From contig JBBINX010000103.1 of assembly GCA_037443685.1 (NCBI GenBank), positions 1 through 6,218 of the forward strand: a stretch of DNA of 6,218 nt. The letters are read 5' to 3'. This document shows positions 1 through 5,900 of this stretch, in pieces. Below the pieces are notes generated by a model, which was given only the letters and a program-made list of their open reading frames with translations, was not told where the DNA came from and ran no database searches. The DNA is from JAHJRJ01 sp037443685 (GTDB lineage Bacteria > Bacteroidota > Ignavibacteria > UBA10030 > BY39). How positions within the stretch are numbered: position 1 is the stretch's first letter; each line of letters opens with the position of its first letter. The position numbers and the translations under genes were made by a program.

Positions 1-1
1 T

Positions 2-259
2 TGCAGTGGATTCATCGCCATGCATTTGAGACCAGAGCAGGATTTTTATTTTTCCGGTCCCAATTTTTATTAAACGTATTTGTCTTCCCTCAAACGATTT
101 TCCGACTTCGCAAATTTCAAATAAATTTTTTTTGGGGAGAATAATTTTATCGATGAGTGAGTGGAAGAACTCGGGAGAGAATGTGCGAGATGTGAAGCCG
201 CTTACAAGCCAGTTATCATACGAATCGAATACTTGTTTAATCGTCACTGTTTTCTCCAT
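2..259 (-). CDS. M14-family zinc carboxypeptidase, N-terminal part (cut by window edge)
   Basis: Reading the minus strand from the ATG at 259 gives 86 open codons to the window edge. The segment GKSFEGRQIRLIKIG (residues 53-67) followed by LLWSQMHGDESTA (74-86) is the start of a peptidase M14 catalytic domain: a strand, then the HxxE zinc motif, here His80 and Glu83. In the family these two residues, with a later His beyond this window, hold the catalytic zinc used to remove C-terminal residues from peptides. The start is well fixed: an in-frame TGA (262-260) lies immediately before the ATG, and the next Met is residue 79. No Shine-Dalgarno sequence and no signal peptide are visible; the N-terminus is hydrophilic, so this copy may be cytoplasmic. 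It lies 15 bases after the rseP stop and is probably co-transcribed with rseP. Substrate and full length cannot be judged from this fragment. Confidence 0.82.
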   Translation of the reverse strand, partial: MEKTVTIKQVFDSYDNWLVSGFTSRTFSPEFFHSLIDKIILPKKNLFEICEVGKSFEGRQIRLIKIGTGKIKILLWSQMHGDESTA

Positions 260-274
260 TCACTGGTTGAAGTG

Positions 275-1591
275 TCAAAAATTAACGATGTCATTATATA
301 TAACGAATGCCATGAACGCAAGGAGAATAAAAAATCCGGCTTGCTGAATTATCATTTTTGCTTTTACGGGAACTTCACGTCTTATAATAGCTTCAATTAC
401 CAAAAAAACAATATGCCCGCCGTCGAGCGCTGGGAACGGAACGATATTGATTATCGCTAAACTCATACTCAACAAAGCCATAAATGCAAGAAAACTAACC
501 CAACCCATTTCGGCTGATTGTGTAGCCATTTGTGCGATTTTAATCGGACCGCCGAATGATTCAGAGAATTTCACTTTACCCGTAAAAAGCTGCTTCATCG
601 CTTGTAAAAACATACCCGTTACTGTTATTACACTTTTTACTCCTTCGGGAAATGCTTCAAATATCGAATATTCTATCTGTTTTTTAGGGCCTGTGTAAAT
701 CGTTCCGATACCGACACCGATTCGTCCTGCAGTCGTAGGCGTAATTTTTCCCGTAAGCGTATCCTGATGATGCAGCCAAGAAATTGATATTTCTTTTTCG
801 GCGTTAGCTTTTACAATTTTTATAACCTGCTCGGAGCTAAATATTTTTTCATTTCCGATTGATAAAATCATATCGCCCGGCTTCATACCGATTGCTTCGG
901 CGGGTTTTCCTGCCTCGATTTGGCTTACGAGTGCAGCGCTACCTGCGGGATAAATTCCGAAAGGTTGATCTTTCAATTTTTGCATCTCTATTTGAGATAA
1001 GCTCGTGGATACTTCTTCACCATCTCTGAGTATCTTTATATTAATGTCCTTGCCGATATTTTCGATATAAATTTTACTGTTGATATCGTCCCAATGCAAT
1101 ACTGGCTTGTTGTTTACCTCTTCAATCTTATCACCGGTTAGAAATCCGATTTTTTCAGCAACGCTATGCTCGGCGACATAGCCGATTTCTGTAGTTTCCT
1201 TTAGAAATTTACCTTGTGAATAATTAATACCCCAAAAAATTAGAACCGCGAGCGATATATTCATAACTACGCCGGCAATCATAACGAATAATTTTGCAAG
1301 AAACGATTTCGACCGAAACTCCCATTTTTCGGGCGGCTTGTTCACAAACTCGGTATCCATACTCTCGTCTATCATTCCAGCGATTTTTACATATCCGCCA
1401 ATTGGTATCCACGAAATGCAATAATCTGTATCGCCAATCTTTTTACCGAAAGCACGCGGTGGGAAACCGAGAGAAAAGCGATCAACACGCATACCTGTTA
1501 GTTTCGCTGCAAGGAAGTGTCCAAGCTCGTGGACTAAAACTAATATTCCTATCGTTACTAAAAAATAAAATATCGTGCTTATTAAATCCAT
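275..1591 (-). CDS. rseP: RseP-type site-2 intramembrane zinc metalloprotease (M50)
   Basis: This 438-residue protein has the full RseP plan. A first membrane helix (about 5-27) carries the zinc motif HELGH (21-25). A membrane-associated stretch with GGYVKIAGM (65-73) follows, then a second helix (about 100-122). Two PDZ domains come next, at about 135-195 (AEKIGFLTGDKIEEVNNKPV) and 219-275 (AEAIGMKPGDMILSIGNEKI). Then come a GGPI motif (348-351), a third helix (about 365-387) ending in NIVPFPALDGG (382-392), whose Asp390 is the third zinc ligand, and a final helix (about 415-435). RseP enzymes cut transmembrane anti-sigma factors and leftover signal peptides inside the inner membrane, with the PDZ domains gating access. 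Length is close to the roughly 450 residues of E. coli RseP. The ATG directly follows the dxr TAA, and a good ribosome binding site lies inside the end of dxr, so the two are probably translationally coupled. The specific substrate here is unknown. Confidence 0.97.
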   Translation of the reverse strand: MDLISTIFYFLVTIGILVLVHELGHFLAAKLTGMRVDRFSLGFPPRAFGKKIGDTDYCISWIPIGGYVKIAGMIDESMDTEFVNKPPEKWEFRSKSFLAKLFVMIAGVVMNISLAVLIFWGINYSQGKFLKETTEIGYVAEHSVAEKIGFLTGDKIEEVNNKPVLHWDDINSKIYIENIGKDINIKILRDGEEVSTSLSQIEMQKLKDQPFGIYPAGSAALVSQIEAGKPAEAIGMKPGDMILSIGNEKIFSSEQVIKIVKANAEKEISISWLHHQDTLTGKITPTTAGRIGVGIGTIYTGPKKQIEYSIFEAFPEGVKSVITVTGMFLQAMKQLFTGKVKFSESFGGPIKIAQMATQSAEMGWVSFLAFMALLSMSLAIINIVPFPALDGGHIVFLVIEAIIRREVPVKAKMIIQQAGFFILLAFMAFVIYNDIVNF

Positions 1592-2758
1592 TTATAACCT
1601 TTCTTTTTGTATTCTTTGTTTTACGTAATCCCTTGTAATAGTATCTGTTTCGATAATTTCTTGTACGGAAACATTGTGGGTTACGGGTTGATTGTCGAGA
1701 GCCGACTCAATCAGTTTAGGAATTTGTGTGAATCTGATTTTACCATTTAGAAAATACTCGACAGCGATTTCGTTCGCTGCATTTAAAACAACAGGCGCTG
1801 TTCCTCCGCTTTGCAATGCCCGGTAAGCAAGAGATAGACACTCGAACTTTTCAAAATCAGGTTGAGCGAATGTCATTTCGCGCAGTTCTGAAAAGTTTAC
1901 TCGCGACGAATTGGAGGGTAATCTTTCAGGATGGGTTAGCGCATATTGAATCGGAATCTTCATATCCGGAACACCCAACTGTGCCTTCACCGAACCATCC
2001 ACAAACTCAACCATCGAATGAATAATAGATTGCGGATGAATTAAAACTTCAATCTTTTCTGCCGGAAGTTTGAAGAGGTAATGAGCTTCGATAACTTCCA
2101 AGCCCTTGTTCATCAAAGTTGCAGAATCTATTGTAATTTTATTTCCCATTTTCCAGTTGGGATGATTGAGAGATTGCTCGATAGTTACATTCCTTAACTC
2201 TTCCTTAGCGGAATTCAAAAATGGACCGCCGGAAGCAGTTAAAATCAATTTGGAGATTGTTGAATAATCTTCTCCTGCCAAACATTGGAGTATGGCGCTG
2301 TGTTCGCTGTCGATTGGTATCAATTCGGTTTGATGGTCTTCGAGGAGTTGAGTTATAATTTCACCCGCAACAACTAAAGTTTCCTTGTTCGCAAGTGCTA
2401 CTCTTTTGCCCGCTTTGATTGCTTCGATAGTAGGAGTTAAACCGGTAAATCCCACGAGCGAGTTGATAACGATATCGACATCGGGGTGCGAAGCGAATTC
2501 TTTCAATCCTTCTTCACCAACAAGAATTTTCAAAGTACTGCCATATTTATTTCTCAATAATTCAACTGATTTGTTATCCATTACCACTATACCATCGGGC
2601 TTGTGCTTTTCGATTTGCTTAGCAAGCTGATTTATCCCTTTGTTCGCTGAAAGAAAAGCAACGCGGAACTTATCAGGAAATTTTAAAATAACTTCCAAGC
2701 TGTTTTGCCCGATAGAACCGGTTGAACCTAAAATTGATATGTTTTTAATTTTTTCCAA
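1592..2758 (-). CDS. dxr: 1-deoxy-D-xylulose-5-phosphate reductoisomerase (DXR/IspC)
   Basis: This enzyme converts DXP to 2-C-methyl-D-erythritol 4-phosphate with NADPH and a divalent metal, the first committed step of the MEP isoprenoid pathway, in the cytoplasm. Counting from the TTG at 2758 (388 residues; E. coli has 398), the visible marks are: NADPH-binding ILGSTGSIG (9-17), ALANKETLV (121-129), metal ligands Asp150 and Glu152 in PIDSEHSAI, TASGGPF (174-180), HPNWKMGNKITIDSATLMNK (199-218) followed by GLEVIEAHYLF with the third metal ligand Glu221, and HPQSIIHSMVEF (241-252). No residue known to be essential is missing. The start is unusual: between an in-frame TAG (2797-2795) and the NADPH motif there is no ATG or GTG, only TTG at 2785 and at 2758. 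I prefer 2758 because it gives MEKIKNISILGSTGSIG, the usual N-terminal spacing, and because 2785 lies inside a terminator-like hairpin tail. Its stop abuts rseP. Confidence 0.97.
   Translation of the reverse strand: MEKIKNISILGSTGSIGQNSLEVILKFPDKFRVAFLSANKGINQLAKQIEKHKPDGIVVMDNKSVELLRNKYGSTLKILVGEEGLKEFASHPDVDIVINSLVGFTGLTPTIEAIKAGKRVALANKETLVVAGEIITQLLEDHQTELIPIDSEHSAILQCLAGEDYSTISKLILTASGGPFLNSAKEELRNVTIEQSLNHPNWKMGNKITIDSATLMNKGLEVIEAHYLFKLPAEKIEVLIHPQSIIHSMVEFVDGSVKAQLGVPDMKIPIQYALTHPERLPSNSSRVNFSELREMTFAQPDFEKFECLSLAYRALQSGGTAPVVLNAANEIAVEYFLNGKIRFTQIPKLIESALDNQPVTHNVSVQEIIETDTITRDYVKQRIQKERL
1598..1604 (-). promoter_or_regulatory. Ribosome binding site of rseP
   Basis: On the minus strand the end of dxr reads AGAAAGG, then TTATAA (which includes the dxr stop), then the rseP ATG. 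The AGG core is 6 bases from the start codon, a near-ideal spacing. It supports the ATG at 1591 and suggests that ribosomes finishing dxr help start rseP. It contrasts with dxr and the M14 gene, neither of which shows a recognisable Shine-Dalgarno sequence. Confidence 0.6.
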
Positions 2759-2776
2759 ATGATTGCAATAGCTTAT

Positions 2777-2808
2777 AAAAATCAAGCCCTGAATCTATTC
2801 ACAGGGCT
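2777..2808 (-). terminator. Terminator-like hairpin in front of dxr
   Basis: On the minus strand, AGCCCTG (2808-2802) and CAGGGCT (2791-2785) form a perfect 7-pair stem around a 10-base loop. An alternative fold extends pairing into the loop (TGAAT/ATTCA) with a two-base bulge. The stem is followed directly by TGATTTTTAT, a fair T-rich tail. This is the form of an intrinsic terminator for the T9SS-protein transcript arriving from higher coordinates. It ends only about 20 bases before the preferred dxr start, leaving no room for a separate dxr promoter after it, so it may instead act in the dxr leader. The stem is short for a strong terminator. Confidence 0.5.
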
Positions 2809-2851
2809 GTATTAATAACTTTTATCCCGTATAACAGGGTTTTATGTTTTA

Positions 2852-2880
2852 AAATTAAGAAAATATACTGTTAAAGGCAA
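2852..2880 (-). promoter_or_regulatory. Possible sigma70-like promoter for dxr-rseP
   Basis: The minus strand reads TTGCCT (2880-2875), then 17 bases, then TAATTT (2857-2852), a plausible -35/-10 pair within AT-rich DNA. Transcription would begin near 2845, giving a leader of about 87 bases before the TTG at 2758, with the hairpin at 2808-2777 inside it. The match is partial, the region is AT-rich enough to give chance matches, and promoter consensus in this phylum may differ from E. coli, so this is a weak call. Confidence 0.25.
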
Positions 2881-2910
2881 TTAGCAGTTCACAATAGGCG
2901 GTAGGTAGCT
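2876..2910. repeat. Degenerate tandem 7-base repeats (five units)
   Basis: On the plus strand the bases divide without gaps into GGCAATT, AGCAGTT, CACAATA, GGCGGTA and GGTAGCT, five related 7-base units with a consensus near GGCAGTT/A. This resembles the short tandem heptamer repeats seen in the intergenic DNA of some bacteria. The units share only about four or five bases each, so the array is decayed or could be chance. It overlaps the putative -35 element of dxr and the 5' side of the 16S-like segment. Confidence 0.3.
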
Positions 2911-2960
2911 TGCCACTGTCAGCCCCTAATTTGAACAGGAGTGGCGGACGGGTTAGTAAC
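2899..2960 (+). other. 16S rRNA-like fragment in the intergenic region
   Basis: The plus strand from 2939 to 2960 reads GAGTGGCGGACGGGT, then T, then AGTAAC. The widely conserved 16S rRNA segment near E. coli positions 100-121 has a G in place of that single T, so 21 of 22 bases agree with the sequence as I remember it. Upstream, CGGTA (2899-2903) and TAGCTTGCC (2906-2914) sit in the order expected for the preceding variable V1 region (CGGTA ... AGCTTGC), though this part is much less specific. No other part of a 16S gene follows: the match stops a few bases before the stop codon of the T9SS protein. GCCAC (2912-2916) and GTGGC (2941-2945) can also pair. It could be a small rRNA-derived insertion, a chance resemblance, or part of an unrelated repeat; it is not a functional rRNA gene. 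Confidence 0.35.
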
Positions 2961-2967
2961 TTGTAAT

Positions 2968-5900
2968 TTACTTCACTAAAACTAACTTCTTTACATCTGT
3001 AAAATTACTGACTGTAAGTGGTTCGATTGAACTCACCACGAGTTTGTATAAATAGATGCCGCTTGTTAATCCGCCAGCGGTGGAGCTCGCATCGAATACC
3101 ACTTGCTTATATCCGGCATCTTGCATTCCATTGACTAATGTAGCAACTTCTTTCCCGAGTATATCATATATTTTCAAAACTACATAGCTAACTTTGGGCA
3201 GCTCATATCTGATTATTGTTACAGGATTAAAGGGGTTGGGGCTATTTTGATGTAAAACGTACTTAGTTGGGATGTTCAGTCCAGTACTTGAGGTTGTCTG
3301 TTGTTTTTTGATTGTTAAATCGCCTGTGGCGGATTCTTTTTGCTCTGAAATCCTTTCATACCTCCCTCTTGATAAAAATACAAATGATCTCTGCATTCCT
3401 TCGTTTACTGGCGGTGCAGAAAATTCCAAATCTATCCACTCATTTGGATTTAACTCTGCGTAACTTTCATCCCAGTTGCGTAGTAAATCTGTAACATCGC
3501 CGAGATTTGAGTGACGAGCCGTTAACAACTGCGGAGTATATAAAGTAAAAGGAAGCTCGAGTTTGTGGCTTAATTCAGTATAATTAACTTCTGCTTCATC
3601 TTTCCATACTATATCGACTTGAATTGAACTGGAATTACCTTCAGGTACAGACACCCATTGATACGACGGATTTCTCCTTAATCGGAACGATGTAAATGTT
3701 TCTTTGTCTTTGCCTCTGCCTGTTATTACTTCACCTGCGATTTTTTCCTTTGCAGCGGCTTGTACCTGAGCGATTAACAATACATATTTATCAATTCCTA
3801 CGGCGCTTTCTTCAAATGACAGTTTTAGAGTATCACCAACAGCAGCTTTTGTCTTAAGACCGTCTAATTCGTAAAGTTGTTTGTACACATCTTCTGAATC
3901 CAACTCAGCGCTTGCAAAATATGCAGGTTTGGCAAATTGTATTACACGACCGCTGTCGTCAACGGTTATGAATGTTTCTATCGGGTGATCGATTACAAGA
4001 AGCTGCAACTGGTCGAAGTATGAGCGTTCCTGTTCAAACTCTCCTACTGCAAGACGGTATTTTTCTCCGCCTTCGGCAGATTCGAGTTTCGGCTTGGTAA
4101 AAAGTTGATAATAATCTTTAACATCGACACCTTGATTTTCAGGATATTCACTTTGAGGAAGTATGTTGTTATCTTCGACCCAAACCTCGCCGTTCCAGGT
4201 GTAAACGAATGGGCAGCCGCCACCTTTGGCAAAAAATACAAGTGTAGAATGTGTATAAGAACCTACATCATTTTGTGCTGTACAAAACAGATATGGTGCA
4301 TAACCTTTTTCGTGATGTGCCTTAGATGCATACGTAATAAATGCAGTATTTCTATCAAAAGTAACCGAAGCGCCTGCCGGAAAATCTTCGGCTCGCCAAC
4401 TATAAGTGAGATTACCATTACCTTGTGATAGATTACATCTTACTATACCCGAACCACCCCGATAAATAATCGAAGGTGTTTGTGTGAAACCAGAGATGGC
4501 GGGGGCAACCAATGTTGAAAAAGAGATTTCTTTATATTTCCATCCTTGCTGATATGAATCGTAAATATCATCATAATATGGTTTATATGAAAGTCTTACT
4601 ATATATTCACCATGCAAAATATCTGTCTTTGGTATACTAAGCATTTGCTTTTCTGGATTTGTGGCATGGAGTCCCCAATCTTTTACTATTGTGCGATCAC
4701 CTTTTTTTAATACTTTTACAGAATCTTTAATCCAGTTTGTAGGTGTATATTCAATAACGAAACTCCTTGGGAATTCTTTAACAGAGAAGTCAAAAATATC
4801 CGCACCAGGTAAAAAGTTTTGGAAACCTGTCGACATACCCCAAACATCGATTGTACCAATATCGAGAAATTTATTACTTCCCGTACCCGTATTTACACCG
4901 GAAGCGGATATAAATTTGGGATATGTAAATAAAGAATTACTTCCCGAGGTCGATTTGAATGATGCGATATAATCTCCAAATCTGTTTATTTTATGTATAC
5001 AATGATTACCTTCATCTAGTAAAAGCCATCCTTCTGGATACTCTAACCCGATTGACGATAGATTGGTTGGATATTGGAAATTATGTAACGACCAATAAAA
5101 TACAGAACTAAAAAAGGGTGGAGATTCACCGGGTATCAGTTCAACAAAAGTATTGTAATTAATAACACCTAATGTTTTCTGATAACTTGCATGATGATTG
5201 TTTACCATTATTTTCGTTGGCATTTTTAACGGTACATAATTTCCATAATTGTCTTTGTAATTTGTTATTGTTTGCACTACATTAAATTGACGATCCAATC
5301 TAACAATTTTTTGTGCGTTAGGATCAGTCACCCAAATCCAATCATCAGATAATTGAGATGTATTATTGTTATCATATACTATATCCGAAGGATAATAAAT
5401 TCCCGCTAATTTGATTATGTCAGACATTGTAAAAGTCAAATTGTTACGGTCAATTGTTATTTTTACAATTTGCCTGTTACCCCTATCCGCAATGTATATT
5501 TCTCCGCATTCTGCATAAGATAAACCTTCCGGACAATAAAATTTGTACTCATTACTTTTATCACCATACGATACAATCAAAGAATTTATAATGTTGTAAT
5601 TGTGATCGGTTACCACTTTGTGTACAACTATCCTATTCCACCCTCTATCGAGATAAAAACCTAAAAAAGTAAAATTACCATTAATTTCTGTGTAACGTAC
5701 ATACTCGATATCTATAGGTGTAAAAAACAAACTTTTTCCCAAGTTATTAATCATATGAGATTCCGTCACTTTAAAATAATCCGTACCAGGTACATTCTTG
5801 GGAATAAACATCCTTTGTGAATATCGTATATTTACTGTGTTATATTTATTATTATCTAGACCACTATATACATTATTTATAGATTGAAGAGATAGATAAA

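Noticed and set aside
261..274. CACT/AGTG inverted repeat between rseP and the M14 gene
   Set aside because: A four-pair stem in a 15-base gap is expected by chance and has no terminator tail.
132..698. Plus-strand open frames opposite the M14 gene and the 3' end of rseP (132-347, 161-460, 447-698)
   Set aside because: They lie antisense to well-supported genes, show no recognisable motif and have Cys/Ile-rich compositions typical of reverse-strand reading.
1294..2630. Plus-strand open frames at 1294-1638, 1816-2025 and 2385-2630
   Set aside because: They are antisense to rseP and dxr, whose full motif sets leave no doubt about the coding strand; no ribosome site or homology was seen.
2783..2785. 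TTG at 2785 as the dxr start
   Set aside because: It falls at the base of the terminator-like stem, its only purine-rich upstream sequence (AGGGC) is too close, and it adds nine residues before the usual N-terminus. It remains a possible alternative.
2825..2840. Inverted-looking CCCGTATAACAGGG
   Set aside because: Only three G-C pairs form before a mismatch, and there is no T-tract; too weak to call a terminator or operator.
3272..4972. Open frames inside the T9SS gene (3272-3463, 3312-3494, 4044-4241, 4105-4428, 4661-4972)
   Set aside because: They overlap the long continuous frame with recognised domains, and their translations show no domain pattern.
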